Source: Candidatus Margulisiibacteriota bacterium
GTDB taxonomy: Bacteria; Margulisbacteria; Riflemargulisbacteria; GWF2-39-127
Assembly: GCA_003242895.1 (NCBI GenBank)
Contig: QKMY01000026.1
Location: forward strand, 1 to 36,533
Length of the DNA stretch: 36,533 nucleotides
Reading direction: 5' to 3'
The notes under the pieces were generated by a model, which was given only the letters and a program-made list of their open reading frames with translations, did not search any database and had not been told where the DNA came from. The stretch's first letter is position 1, and each line of letters opens with the position of its first letter. Position numbers and translations under genes: made by a program. Positions 1 through 8,554 of this stretch are shown here, one piece after another.

Positions 1-22
1 ATAGGGAGCGACTCGTCCCTAT
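1..22. repeat. REP-like imperfect palindrome at window edge
   Basis: ATAGGGA and TCCCTAT form a 7-bp stem around an 8-base loop. A second small inverted repeat (ATCCC/GGGAT) follows at about 30-43. It resembles the other REP-like hairpins in the window but is less GC-rich. The element may continue to the left of the window. Confidence 0.45.
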
Positions 23-122
23 TATAATCATCCCAATAGGGATACTTTATTGCCTGAACTCAATGTTTATCAGCGCTAAAACTCATAATTAGAACTGCTG
101 CGAGTGGACCGCAGGGCAATCG

Positions 123-269
123 CATACTAACCGATCGTCATCCCTGAATGTCCTTATCAGGGATCCATAACTATAGCCTATTATAAATGTCACTCCAATA
201 TATAAAGTACCATTTTTCTTGCTAGCCAATATATAAACGTAAAAATATTTCTCCATAATAAAACTTATT
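123..269. repeat. Left copy of direct repeat flanking the R-M island
   Basis: This stretch recurs in the same orientation at 3580-3696 with only a few substitutions, starting CATACTAACCGATCGTCAT and ending in an A/T-rich ..ACTTATT. The left copy is 31 bp longer because a segment ending in CCAATATATAAA is present twice (about 201-211 and 226-237), as from a small tandem duplication. Inside it, TCCCTGA (140-146) pairs with TCAGGGA (156-162) to form a hairpin. The two copies bracket a 3.3-kb segment holding an intron remnant and a restriction-modification pair. They could be copies of a dispersed element, or the product of duplication during insertion. Confidence 0.85.
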
Positions 270-281
270 ATACTTGATTGT

Positions 282-505
282 AGAGTAGACTACCGACTAA
301 TCCATTTTCAGGCTTCGTCGGCAGCCCCTCGTCAAACCGTACGTGCGGTTTTCCCGCATACGGCTTACATAATCGATCATCTGGTACTTGACACATCTCC
401 TTACCTCCATGCACCCCAGAATCACTTCCAACCCGAATGACAAATTGGTCTCATGACCCTTTCATCCATTAGGTTCCATACGCTTGCTTTTCATACCCTG
501 TCAGG
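282..505 (-). mobile_element. Group II intron 3'-end remnant (domains V and VI)
   Basis: On the minus strand, bases 366-334 fold as a canonical domain V. The lower stem is AAGCCGT/ACGGTTT with the AGC triad, there is a two-base bulge, the upper stem is ATGCGG/CCGCACGT, and the loop is GAAA-type. Just 3' of it, CTGCCGAC (about 327-320) pairs with GTCGGTAG (about 297-290) as a domain VI-like stem, and the intron should end near 282 at CTACTCTAC. The next ~140 bases upstream (to about 505) are purine-rich and intron-like, but I cannot assign domains to them. No reverse transcriptase frame is present, so this is an ORF-less or truncated intron. The outer boundary is a guess; domain V itself is clear. 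Confidence 0.75.
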
Positions 506-645
506 TGCAAAAACAAAGAAATAAACAAACGATTAACTATCAAATAATGATAGTAACTATATAGTAAAATGGGAAAAGAATCAGAAATCTTGTCATTTAT
601 TAAATTAGCCTTTCAAGTTACAATATCTATTATAGAGGTAAAAGT
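506..645. other. A/T-rich leader before the R-M operon
   Basis: This short non-coding stretch lies between the intron remnant and the methyltransferase start. It contains A/T-rich hexamers such as TACAAT (619-624) and TATTAT (628-633) that could serve as a -10 element, but no convincingly spaced -35 partner. AGAGG at about 634-638 is the likely ribosome-binding site for the ATG at 646. Confidence 0.4.
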
Positions 646-2535
646 ATGATCCCAGAGCAAAAAAAGTTACCTATCAAATCCAAGCCAATTCTTAAATGGG
701 CTGGCGGCAAACAACAACTAATTAATTCTTTAGAAAAATATATCCCTAAAGAATATGGAACATATATTGAACCATTTATTGGAGGCGGCGCACTTTTTTT
801 CCACCTAAATCCTGAAAAATCAATAATAGCAGATTCAAATCCTGAATTAATAAATCTATATAGTATTATTAAAAACCAACTAAGTAGTCTTATTGTCGAA
901 CTTAAAAACTTTTATCCAGATAAAGACTTCTACTCTGCGGTTAGAGCCTGGAAATTTGAAGATCTTTCAAGCGTTAAAGCCGCAGCGAGAACACTATATT
1001 TGAATAAAACTTGCTTTAATGGTCTCTACAGAGTTAATAAAAATGGCCAATTCAATGTACCTTATGGTAATTATAAGAATCCAAATTTCATTGATGAAAA
1101 AAATTTAGCCGCTACGTCACAGGCGATGCAAAACACAAAAATAATATTAGGTGATTATAAAGAAATCTTATTAAAGAATGCAAAAGAAAATGATCTCATT
1201 TTTTTAGACCCTCCTTATTTACCTATATCTGACTTCTCTGATTTTAAAAGATATACTAAAGAGCAATTTTATGAAGAAGATCATGTTGAACTATTCTATG
1301 AAATCACACGACTGCATGAATTAGGTTGCCACATAATTTTAACAAACTCCAACCATCCATTAGTGTACGATTATTTAAGTGGTTTTGATATAGAAGTCGT
1401 AAAAACTAAACGATACATTAATTGTAAAGGCAATAAAAGAACAGGGGAAGATATTATTGTTAATATCCCTCCTAAAAAGAAAATCTTTTTTCAACTCGTC
1501 CCGGATCCTTTGCCAAAGCAAATTGAAAAATTCCCAGCCACAAGATATATGGGAGGAAAAACAGCAATACTTCCGCATATATGGAACATTGCATCCAACT
1601 TCAAATTCAACACAGTTTTGGATTTATTCAGTGGTAGCGGAATAGTTTCATATATGTTCAAGGCTCAGGGAAAAAGCGTTATTACTAATGATTACATGAC
1701 GATGAATCACTGCATAGCCAAGGCTCTCATTGAAAACAACGATGTTACATTAACCGAAGAAGACATTTATTTTTTAATAAGTTCAAGTAGTGATAATGAC
1801 CATTTTGTATCAGAAACTTTTAAAGATTTATATTTCCCAGATGAAGATAATTTATTAATCGACAACATAAGGGCTAATATTCAAAAAATCACTAATGAAA
1901 AAAAGAAAGCAATAGCCACTACAGCATTAATCAGAGCATGCGTAAAAAAAAGACCTAGAGGCATCTTCACTTATGTTGGATATAAGTATGATGATGGCAG
2001 AAAAGATTTAAAGACATCATTCCAAGACCAATTTATAAATGCAATTAAAATCATTAATAAAGCGGTTTTTGATAATGGATTGAATAACTCAGCAAAAAAC
2101 TTTGATGCACTACAACTATCAGTAAAACCAGATTTAGTATATATGGATCCACCCTACTATAGCCCATTATCTGATAATGAATACGTAAGAAGATATCATT
2201 TCGTTGAAGGTATTGCCAGGGATTGGAAAAACGTGGAAATGCAATGGCATACTAAAACAAAAAAATTCAAAAGCTATCCTACTCCTTTTAGTTCCAGAAC
2301 TGGCGCATTTGAAGCATTTGATAAACTATTTAAAAAATACAAAGACTCAATACTCCTAGTATCATATTCATCAAATTCATTTCCCACACAAACTGAAATC
2401 GTAGAGTTACTAGCAAAATACAAAAAACAAGTACACGTTGAAGCAATTGATCATAAATACTGCTTTGGAACACATGGTCATAAAGCAGGAGAAAATCGAA
2501 ACAACGTTAAAGAATACATCTTCGTGGGGTATTAA
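646..2535 (+). CDS. Fused two-domain D12-class DNA adenine-N6 methyltransferase
   Basis: This 629-residue protein is two Dam-like (D12 class) methyltransferase domains in tandem. The N-terminal domain has KWAGGK (17-22), the SAM-binding motif EPFIGGG (42-48) and catalytic DPPY (188-191). The C-terminal domain repeats the plan with RYMGGK (about 300), DLFSGSG (326-332) and DPPYY (501-505). Each should transfer a methyl group from SAM to adenine N6. Known fused D12 pairs such as M.FokI modify the two strands of an asymmetric site, one domain per strand, so a non-palindromic target is inferred here. The next gene starts 1 base after its stop and encodes a PD-(D/E)XK protein, so this is the protective half of a type II restriction-modification operon. 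AGAGG precedes the ATG at a good distance. The A/T-rich codons contrast with clpB and suggest horizontal acquisition. Confidence 0.92.
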   Translation: MIPEQKKLPIKSKPILKWAGGKQQLINSLEKYIPKEYGTYIEPFIGGGALFFHLNPEKSIIADSNPELINLYSIIKNQLSSLIVELKNFYPDKDFYSAVRAWKFEDLSSVKAAARTLYLNKTCFNGLYRVNKNGQFNVPYGNYKNPNFIDEKNLAATSQAMQNTKIILGDYKEILLKNAKENDLIFLDPPYLPISDFSDFKRYTKEQFYEEDHVELFYEITRLHELGCHIILTNSNHPLVYDYLSGFDIEVVKTKRYINCKGNKRTGEDIIVNIPPKKKIFFQLVPDPLPKQIEKFPATRYMGGKTAILPHIWNIASNFKFNTVLDLFSGSGIVSYMFKAQGKSVITNDYMTMNHCIAKALIENNDVTLTEEDIYFLISSSSDNDHFVSETFKDLYFPDEDNLLIDNIRANIQKITNEKKKAIATTALIRACVKKRPRGIFTYVGYKYDDGRKDLKTSFQDQFINAIKIINKAVFDNGLNNSAKNFDALQLSVKPDLVYMDPPYYSPLSDNEYVRRYHFVEGIARDWKNVEMQWHTKTKKFKSYPTPFSSRTGAFEAFDKLFKKYKDSILLVSYSSNSFPTQTEIVELLAKYKKQVHVEAIDHKYCFGTHGHKAGENRNNVKEYIFVGY

Positions 2536-2536
2536 T

Positions 2537-3565
2537 GTGAAAATATACAGTAAAAACATTCCGCAGGCAGATGTTTTATCAGAAGTTGTTAAAACTGTAG
2601 TAACGGTTGGGAATGGCGCCAAAAGCGATATTGAAATTGGGAATGCTTTAGGCAAAGTAGACCGCCAAGGTAGATATTATAGAAATGCTGCTGAACTATT
2701 GGGATTTATAAATAATAATAAGAACACCGCAGTTCTAACAACAATAGGCAAGCAATTTCTATTAGACCCTTCCATCAACAATCCTCTTTTACTCAAACAA
2801 GTTCTAAGTATCCAGATTTTTCAAAGATTCATTAGCTTTCTGGAATTACATCCAGAAGGAATTGATAGAAACAATATGATAAAGTGGTTACAAGAAGTAA
2901 CAGAAAATGCAAGCAAATCCATTTTACATAGAAGAATCAATTCTATTTCATCTTGGTTACAATCGCTTGAAATCATAAAAATAACAGCTGACAAATTGTC
3001 TTTAACAAATAAAATCACTGAAAAAATATCTATACTTGAGGTAACTGAACCCGACGAGCCTATTTTACCAAAGACTTCTGATTTAAATGAGTATTCAACA
3101 GTTCATCAACGTTTATCTAATGCAAATGAGGTTATTGCATACTATAAAGATTCTGCAAAAACTGATCGTGCAAATCTAGCACACATAAGTCTTGTGAATG
3201 ATATTGCAAAAAGAATTAGAGATATAAATTGCATACCAAAAGCAAATCAACTTATTGATCTAGCATCGAAAATATATAATATTGATTACATATTTGAAAT
3301 GAAATCAATCAATTTGGATAACGAAAGAAGTCAATTAAGAAAAGGTGTAAGCCAATTATTTGAATATCGCTATTTGCAAGATTTACCACAGGCTATATTA
3401 GTGCTTGTATTTGAAAAGCCACTATCAACTAAAAATATATGGATGCTCGATTATTTATCTTCAATTAGCATAATCCCTGTTTGGAATGAAACTGGGTCAT
3501 ATAATACGATTAATACATACAAAAACCAAATCAACTTCCTAATTCACAATCGGCAATCGTCCTAA
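2537..3565 (+). CDS. Type II restriction endonuclease, winged helix plus PD-(D/E)XK
   Basis: I start this 342-residue protein at GTG 2537, one base after the methyltransferase stop. The frame is open back to an ATG at 2438, but that would overlap the methyltransferase by about 100 bp. Residues 1-170 look like DNA-binding winged helices, including DRQGRYYRNAAELLGFI, a pattern seen in N-terminal domains of restriction enzymes. The C-terminal part carries a PD-(D/E)XK nuclease core: D241 (in QLIDL), then E254-M-K256, followed by QLRKGVSQLFEYRY, a conserved helix in this nuclease family. The expected role is Mg2+-dependent cleavage of unmethylated target DNA. Recognition sequence and cut position cannot be read from sequence. 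Tight coupling to the methyltransferase supports the assignment. Confidence 0.8.
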   Translation: MKIYSKNIPQADVLSEVVKTVVTVGNGAKSDIEIGNALGKVDRQGRYYRNAAELLGFINNNKNTAVLTTIGKQFLLDPSINNPLLLKQVLSIQIFQRFISFLELHPEGIDRNNMIKWLQEVTENASKSILHRRINSISSWLQSLEIIKITADKLSLTNKITEKISILEVTEPDEPILPKTSDLNEYSTVHQRLSNANEVIAYYKDSAKTDRANLAHISLVNDIAKRIRDINCIPKANQLIDLASKIYNIDYIFEMKSINLDNERSQLRKGVSQLFEYRYLQDLPQAILVLVFEKPLSTKNIWMLDYLSSISIIPVWNETGSYNTINTYKNQINFLIHNRQSS

Positions 3566-3579
3566 TTACTGGTTGCGGC

Positions 3580-3696
3580 CATACTAACCGATCGTCATTC
3601 CTGAATGTCCTTATCAGGGATCCATAACTATAGCCTATTATAAATATCACGCCAATATATAAACGTAAAAATATTTCTCCATAATTAAGACTTATT
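3580..3696. repeat. Right copy of direct repeat flanking the R-M island
   Basis: Direct-repeat partner of 123-269, beginning 14 bases after the endonuclease stop. It lacks the 31-bp internal duplication of the left copy, so it probably keeps the ancestral form. Its hairpin has one stem mismatch (TTCCTGA versus TCAGGGA). Near-identity of the copies argues for recent origin or homogenisation, and recombination between them would delete the whole R-M segment. Confidence 0.85.
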
Positions 3697-4034
3697 TTTC
3701 TTCTGTTTTTATATATCCTAATACCATGCTGTTTTGCTCTGCCCAGGCACTTACCATATGGATTGCACCCTTGCCATCTTCATGACTGTAGGACCGTCGG
3801 GCTGTATAAGATGGATCCCAGCTAAAAACATGCTGGGATGACGCGTTTATTTATTGTTCCCTATTTTTAGTATGCGTTTGACGAGTGACATGTGACCAGT
3901 GACGGGGCCATTATAGGCAAATCTGATACAATTAGAATTTCTTTATAAATAAAGTTAACGCGAGAATAAGAGGACTATAGTGAAAAGTTATGGAAATGAA
4001 TGACCCCGGACTAAAGTCCGAGGAATTCTCTCAA
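3697..4034. other. Intergenic region without a recognisable gene
   Basis: No credible coding frame was seen on either strand. It holds a perfect 8-bp stem hairpin, ATCCCAGC (3815-3822) with GCTGGGAT (3832-3839) and a 9-base loop, of the kind found in dispersed intergenic repeats. Near 3887-3911 there are three short degenerate direct repeats built on GTGAC. A further hairpin at 4004-4023 is listed separately. Confidence 0.5.
4004..4023 (-). terminator. Hairpin just downstream of the 290-residue protein gene
   Basis: CGGACT and AGTCCG form a 6-bp stem with a 2-base spacer, extendable outward by CC/GG pairs across one mismatch. It lies 12 bases beyond the stop of the minus-strand gene at 4035. 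There is no strong U-run on the minus strand, so it is a weak terminator candidate or another small palindromic repeat. Confidence 0.35.
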
Positions 4035-4907
4035 TTATGCCACGTTACTGTTGACCTTTGAAAGTTTATCCGCCAAGGTAATTGAACGTGTATAGATAAT
4101 ATCTCTCAAGTTCTTAACCTGATCTCTATAGGGGTCACCTTTTTCACCTTCGGGGATCTTTTTCTCAAACGCACAGAGTTTGGCTAATAAGCTTCCCTTA
4201 GCCTTCTCTTCATTATCAGATAAAATACCTTTATTTATATACTCAAGGGTTTTGTTTCTCTTATCATTATTTCTCATTTCCGTTAATTCCGGCCGGTCAT
4301 TAACAAATCTATTATAGTCGGTGAAAATGTTATCAAATTCTTTTTTGAGACTTGCTGCAGATGAGCCGGAAGAACCCTTTGTACCAAGTTTTGAAGGGTT
4401 ATCACTTCCTGATTGCATCACCTCAGCAAGCATTGATCTGACACTCTGGGCTACATAACTTGCGACGGTACTTTTAGCCGCACTAAACAATTCCGTGACA
4501 AAATTCACTGCACCTCCAATAACGCTTTTTGCAGTATCGATGACACGTTCAAATAAACTTTTTCCAGTTTTAACGATCCCTCCAAAAAAGCTCTTCCCCA
4601 TATCAACCATACCAACAAAGGCATTGTATAAATTCTCCGGGGCGCTCATAATTACGTCCTTGGCTTTTTCGACACCGTTAACAACTACTTTTTTAGCACC
4701 TGAATAAAACTTGCCTATTGAATCTGCACAGCCGCTCAGCGACCATCCTTTATCTTCTTTTGGGGCACTCTGGGATTTAGCTTCCTGGCTTATAGCTGCA
4801 CTGTCGCTACCATATCCGTTCGACGCAGAAATTCCTTTATTCTGCCCGCTTCCGGTGATGTTATGATAAATATTTACCGGGTTAAAATCTGATATTTTGA
4901 AAGACAT
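4035..4907 (-). CDS. Unknown protein with amphipathic helical repeats
   Basis: I do not recognise this 290-residue protein. It has no signal peptide and starts MSFKISDFNP. Residues 1-55 are polar and low-complexity. Residues 58-165 are a long amphipathic helical stretch of degenerate 11-15-residue repeats built on GK(S/V), AK and FFGG/VIGG elements (for example GMVDMGKSFFGGIVKTGKSLF). This resembles lipid-surface-binding or apolipoprotein/LEA-like helices more than a transmembrane bundle. Residues 185-290 are a charged helical domain. AGGAG at 4915-4919 sits 7 bases from the ATG. It is divergent from clpB, sharing a ~300-bp promoter region. Its helical, soluble character resembles the 176-residue protein on the other side of clpB, but no clear sequence similarity was seen. 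Function unknown; a membrane-surface or stress role is conjecture. Confidence 0.75.
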   Translation of the reverse strand: MSFKISDFNPVNIYHNITGSGQNKGISASNGYGSDSAAISQEAKSQSAPKEDKGWSLSGCADSIGKFYSGAKKVVVNGVEKAKDVIMSAPENLYNAFVGMVDMGKSFFGGIVKTGKSLFERVIDTAKSVIGGAVNFVTELFSAAKSTVASYVAQSVRSMLAEVMQSGSDNPSKLGTKGSSGSSAASLKKEFDNIFTDYNRFVNDRPELTEMRNNDKRNKTLEYINKGILSDNEEKAKGSLLAKLCAFEKKIPEGEKGDPYRDQVKNLRDIIYTRSITLADKLSKVNSNVA

Positions 4908-5127
4908 AAATAAACTCCTATTTTCTGCGAATCCTATCTGTACTTATTTATCGTAGATATTGATGTAAAATATTGCACCGATTTTTTCTGGTATATATTA
5001 TATTCTATTTATAATATCTTTATTATTCCCGCAAAATCTTTTTTTCAAACAAAACGCCTGGCGGGACGTTGTTGCGTTTTTTTAATCCAATATAGCTTAT
5101 ATCGCTTTTTTAAACTACAGCATATAA

Positions 5128-5156
5128 TTGGCATCAAAATTGTTAGGAAATAAAAA
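5128..5156 (+). promoter_or_regulatory. Candidate clpB promoter
   Basis: TTGGCA (5128-5133) is followed after 17 bases by TAAAAA (5151-5156), a sigma70-like arrangement. The same TTGGCA with TTGTT at 5140-5144 also has sigma54-like geometry: GG to the -12 dinucleotide is 12 bases, but the -12 position reads GT rather than GC. Which holifactor uses it cannot be decided from sequence. No CIRCE inverted repeat was seen upstream of clpB. Confidence 0.3.
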
Positions 5157-5206
5157 AGCTGACCGGAAGGCTAAAGGAATCAGTTCAATTTGAAAGGGGA
5201 AAAAGA

Positions 5207-7777
5207 ATGAATTTTGAAAAATTAACCGCAAAGATGCAGGAAGCCGTACAAAGTTCCAGTTTCATAGCTGAAGAATATGAAAACCAGCAGATAGAAACGG
5301 AACATCTGCTATTGGCACTGCTACAGCAAGAAGGCGGAATACTCCCGTCCATGCTTACGAAACTGGAAGTACCCATAAAGCAATTCGAATCCGACGTTAT
5401 TTCATTAGTTCAGAAATACCCGAAAGTTAGCGGCGGACAAAAATATCTATCAAGAAATGTTGAAAAGATTTTGAACAGTGCAGAAAAAGCAGCCAGAAAT
5501 TTGACAGATGAGTTCGTTAGCGTAGAACATGTATTATTAGCGATAGCCGATACAGGCAGCACCTCAATAAAGCAGGTATTTAACACATATAGTATTACAA
5601 AAGAGAAACTATTGGATGTTATCAAGCAAATACGCGGCTCTTCCAGAATTGAAGATCCTAATCCGGAAGCAAAAATGAATGTTATCGAAAGATTTACCAA
5701 AAACCTCAATGAACTCGCCAAAAACGGCAAGCTCGATCCGGTTATCGGCCGAGATGAAGAGATAAGAAGGATCATGCAGGTATTAACCCGAAGAACAAAA
5801 AACAATCCTGTCCTTATTGGAGAACCCGGAGTTGGAAAGACTGCGATTGTAGAAGGTGTTGCCCAGAGGATCGTAAATAAAGATGTCCCAGAAATCCTCA
5901 AAGACAAAATTATTATTGCGTTAGACCTTGGATCTTTGATTGCAGGCGCTAAGTATCGGGGAGAGTTCGAAGACAGGTTAAAAGCGTTGCTTAAAGAGAT
6001 CGAAAACTCAGATGGGAAAATAATACTCTTCATCGACGAGCTCCATACCCTTGTAGGCGCCGGTGCTGCTGAAGGCGCAATGGATGCCTCAAATATGCTC
6101 AAGCCCGCACTGGCACGAGGAGACCTCAGATGCATCGGAGCGACTACACTGGACGAGTACCGCAAACATATCGAAAAAGACGCTGCGCTTGCCCGGAGAT
6201 TCCAACCTCTCATTGTAAAAGAGCCTTCGGTTGAGGACACCATTTCGATACTTCGCGGACTAAAAGACAAGTATGAAGTGCATCACGGCGTCAGGATCAA
6301 AGATTCTGCACTTGTTGCTGCCGCGACACTGTCTAACCGGTACATTACCGATCGGTTCCTGCCGGACAAAGCCATCGATCTTATTGATGAAGCTGCTTCG
6401 AAGCTCCGGATTGAGCTTGACAGCATGCCGACCGAACTTGATCAATTCGAAAGAAGACGGTTAACCTTAGAAATCGAGCGACAGGCTTTGGTCAAAGAAA
6501 AAGATCCTGCCAGTCAGGAACGTCTTGAGAAAATCGAAGAAGAACTCAGAGAGCTCAATGAAAAAATCAAAACGCTTAAATTAAGTTGGGAAGCAGAAAA
6601 GAGCGTGCTTGCAAAAATAAGAGACCTGAAAGAAAAAATAGAGCAGAAAAAAACCGAGGAAGCGTATTATGAAAGATCCGGTGATTATGAAAAAGTTTCG
6701 CGGATCAGGTTTGGTGAACTCGTTGACCTGCAAGCCCGATTCAAGAAAGTGCAGGAAGAATTAGAACAATTAAAAGAAAAATCGCCGATACTCACAGAAG
6801 AGGTTAACGAAGAAGCAATTTGTGAAGTTATTTCTGCCTGGACTAAAATCCCGGTGTCAAAAATGCTGGAAAGCGAAATGGCGAAACTTTCTCAAATAGA
6901 AGAAATACTCGAAGAGCGAGTTGTCGGACAGAAAGAGGCAATCTCGCTTATAGCTAATGCGGTCCGCAGATCACGCGCCGGATTATCAGAGGAAAACAGG
7001 CCTATTGGCTCGTTTATCTTCATGGGCCCGACCGGAGTTGGAAAAACAGAACTGGCGAAGGCATTGGCCGGATACCTGTTCGATAGCGAAAAGGCATTGG
7101 TACGGATCGATATGTCAGAATACATGGAGAAGCATTCAGTTGCCCGTCTCATCGGATCGCCGCCGGGATATGTCGGCTATGAAGAGGGAGGACAATTGAC
7201 CGAAACAATACGTCGACAGCCATACTCCGTTATATTGTTCGACGAAATTGAAAAAGCTCATAGGGATGTCTTCAATATATTCCTGCAAATTCTTGATGAA
7301 GGCCGGCTTACTGATGGTCAGGGAAGAGTTGTCGATTTTAAAAATACGCTTATTATCATGACCTCTAACATCGCAAGTGATTATATATTGGAACTAGGTC
7401 CCGGACGAAGAGAAGAATTAGAGAAAAAAATTAAAGAGATACTGTTATCTACCTTCAGACCGGAGTTCATTAACCGGGTAGACGAAATAGTAGTCTTCAA
7501 CTCGTTAGGCCCTGATCAGATAAAGGATATTGTCAGAATACAGATCAATACACTCAAAAAAAGGCTGGAAGGCCGCAATCTGGAACTTGTCTATGATGAG
7601 CCGGTCATAGATTATCTTGCTCAAGCCGGGTTTGATCCGGCATTCGGCGCCCGGCCGTTGAAAAGAGTAATTCAGCGAGAAATCCAAGATCCGATCGCAG
7701 CAGAGATTATCAAAGGACATATCAGGGAAGGGAAAATAACCGTATCGGAAAAAAATGATAAACTTGTTTTTTCGTAA
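5207..7777 (+). CDS. clpB: ClpB protein disaggregase (Hsp100)
   Basis: This 856-residue Hsp100 AAA+ disaggregase threads aggregated proteins through a hexameric pore in cooperation with DnaK. All family parts are visible: two Clp N-repeats (1-145); NBD1 with Walker A GEPGVGKT (205-212), pore loop KYRGEFEDR and Walker B FIDELH; a long charged coiled-coil M-domain (about 400-525) that marks ClpB rather than ClpA/ClpX; and NBD2 with Walker A GPTGVGKT (607-614), pore loop GYVGYEEGG and the conserved [18 protein letters not shown] stretch. Length is typical of the family. AAAGGGGA lies 6 bases before the ATG. It is monocistronic, divergent from the 4035 gene and convergent with the 7839 gene, with a hairpin after its stop. 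The region is markedly richer in GC than the R-M island and looks like core genome. Confidence 0.98.
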   Translation: MNFEKLTAKMQEAVQSSSFIAEEYENQQIETEHLLLALLQQEGGILPSMLTKLEVPIKQFESDVISLVQKYPKVSGGQKYLSRNVEKILNSAEKAARNLTDEFVSVEHVLLAIADTGSTSIKQVFNTYSITKEKLLDVIKQIRGSSRIEDPNPEAKMNVIERFTKNLNELAKNGKLDPVIGRDEEIRRIMQVLTRRTKNNPVLIGEPGVGKTAIVEGVAQRIVNKDVPEILKDKIIIALDLGSLIAGAKYRGEFEDRLKALLKEIENSDGKIILFIDELHTLVGAGAAEGAMDASNMLKPALARGDLRCIGATTLDEYRKHIEKDAALARRFQPLIVKEPSVEDTISILRGLKDKYEVHHGVRIKDSALVAAATLSNRYITDRFLPDKAIDLIDEAASKLRIELDSMPTELDQFERRRLTLEIERQALVKEKDPASQERLEKIEEELRELNEKIKTLKLSWEAEKSVLAKIRDLKEKIEQKKTEEAYYERSGDYEKVSRIRFGELVDLQARFKKVQEELEQLKEKSPILTEEVNEEAICEVISAWTKIPVSKMLESEMAKLSQIEEILEERVVGQKEAISLIANAVRRSRAGLSEENRPIGSFIFMGPTGVGKTELAKALAGYLFDSEKALVRIDMSEYMEKHSVARLIGSPPGYVGYEEGGQLTETIRRQPYSVILFDEIEKAHRDVFNIFLQILDEGRLTDGQGRVVDFKNTLIIMTSNIASDYILELGPGRREELEKKIKEILLSTFRPEFINRVDEIVVFNSLGPDQIKDIVRIQINTLKKRLEGRNLELVYDEPVIDYLAQAGFDPAFGARPLKRVIQREIQDPIAAEIIKGHIREGKITVSEKNDKLVFS

Positions 7778-7794
7778 GGCGTAAAGATGTAAAA

Positions 7795-7818
7795 GCTGCC
7801 CTTCCCCGGACGGGCGGC
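7795..7818. terminator. Bidirectional terminator-like hairpin between convergent genes
   Basis: GCTGCCC and GGGCGGC form a 7-bp stem with one G-U pair around a ~10-base loop. It lies between the clpB stop (7777) and the convergent minus-strand gene ending at 7839. On the minus strand the stem is followed by TTTTACATCTTT, a short U-rich tract, so it suits the minus gene better than clpB. Confidence 0.55.
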
Positions 7819-7838
7819 TAGCTTAATTATAGATGTGA

Positions 7839-8369
7839 TTATACTATTACCGGAATCGTTTCTATATTGCGTAATGATAAAAGATCTTTGATAAATTGAA
7901 TGCTTTTTTCTAAAAACATCAGTTTGTTCGTATCGTTAATATGGTTAACCTTTTCCTGTCGGCTTTTAAGCTCGTCTGCCATTTTTTCCAGTTCCTGCTT
8001 GGCCTTGGAGAGATGAGACAGCTCTGCTTCGGTTAGCGTGTTCATGTGATCCGCAATCTTTTTTTGTATAACAAGAGGATCAAGGTCGGCATCAGCTGCT
8101 TGATCCTGCCAATAATTTGAAGCGGATTCTTTAAAAGAATAGCCGGACTCCGGAAGTAAATCTTCTTCATCAGCTGTAAAATAATCATAAAGACTCGTCA
8201 CCCGCGATACCAAGGGATCTATTAACGACAAAACAGGATGCAAAAAGGGTGAGATCTGATTATAAATGTCTTTCACCTTGCTGATAAAAGCAATCGATTG
8301 AAAGTCCGGTCTCGATTTCTTGGGTCCTTGTTGAGCTATATGTTTTGTGGAATGATAATTATATGCCAT
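7839..8369 (-). CDS. Unknown helical protein, 176 residues
   Basis: I do not recognise this protein. It begins MAYNYHSTKHIAQQGPKK and has no signal peptide or transmembrane segment. Residues 30-65 have moderately hydrophobic helices (SPFLHPVLSLIDPLVSRV), residues 66-100 are acidic, and residues 100-150 form a predicted coiled coil rich in K/E/L (LSKAKQELEKMADELKSRQ). The start is chosen at ATG 8369 because GGAGG at 8376-8380 lies 6 bases upstream; the frame also extends to a TTG at 8375 that would sit on the Shine-Dalgarno. It is convergent with clpB. The helical, cytosolic look and polar N-terminus resemble the 290-residue protein at 4035, but no alignment is evident by eye. A coiled-coil partner or secreted-effector role cannot be told apart. 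Confidence 0.75.
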   Translation of the reverse strand: MAYNYHSTKHIAQQGPKKSRPDFQSIAFISKVKDIYNQISPFLHPVLSLIDPLVSRVTSLYDYFTADEEDLLPESGYSFKESASNYWQDQAADADLDPLVIQKKIADHMNTLTEAELSHLSKAKQELEKMADELKSRQEKVNHINDTNKLMFLEKSIQFIKDLLSLRNIETIPVIV

Positions 8370-8554
8370 AGACAACCTCCATTAATACAGCTAGTAATGT
8401 ATCGTATCTCCAGGGAAATCATCCATCTATTTTCTTTGTTATGTTTTACCTTAGCATTCCTATCATTAGGATTCAACTCTATTGATTTGCTTGAATACTT
8501 CAGCTATCTCCTTCAGGTAATCTTTGATGAACCTTGCCGGAAACATCGTTGGCG
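8370..8554. other. Gap between truncated RAYT and the 176-residue gene
   Basis: There is no convincing gene here. On the minus strand, a 26-codon frame (about 8543-8464, MFPARFIKDYLKEIAEV..) is helical-looking but has no start signal and may be chance or the tail of a deleted gene. The normal C-terminal third of the RAYT upstream is missing from this stretch. Confidence 0.35.

Noticed and set aside
2438-2536. Longer N-terminus for the restriction endonuclease from ATG 2438
   Set aside because: It would overlap the methyltransferase by about 100 bp and has no ribosome-binding site. The added residues are a shadow of the methyltransferase end; GTG 2537 gives a tight operon junction.
3887-3911. 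Short tandem GTGAC-type repeats
   Set aside because: Only three degenerate 7-8-base units, with no gene or palindromic context. They could be chance.
5050-5085. Terminator at AACGCC...CGTTTTTTT upstream of clpB
   Set aside because: The stem is short with a bulge, and it lies in a divergent promoter region where no transcript from either neighbour would end.
5410-6270. 286-codon minus-strand open frame
   Set aside because: It is antisense to clpB over the N-domain and NBD1. It is serine-rich with no family features and is a codon-bias shadow of a certain gene.
8464-8543. 26-codon minus-strand frame MFPARFIKDYLKEIAEV..
   Set aside because: It has no ribosome-binding site or recognisable homology, is short enough to arise by chance, and sits in a decayed region.
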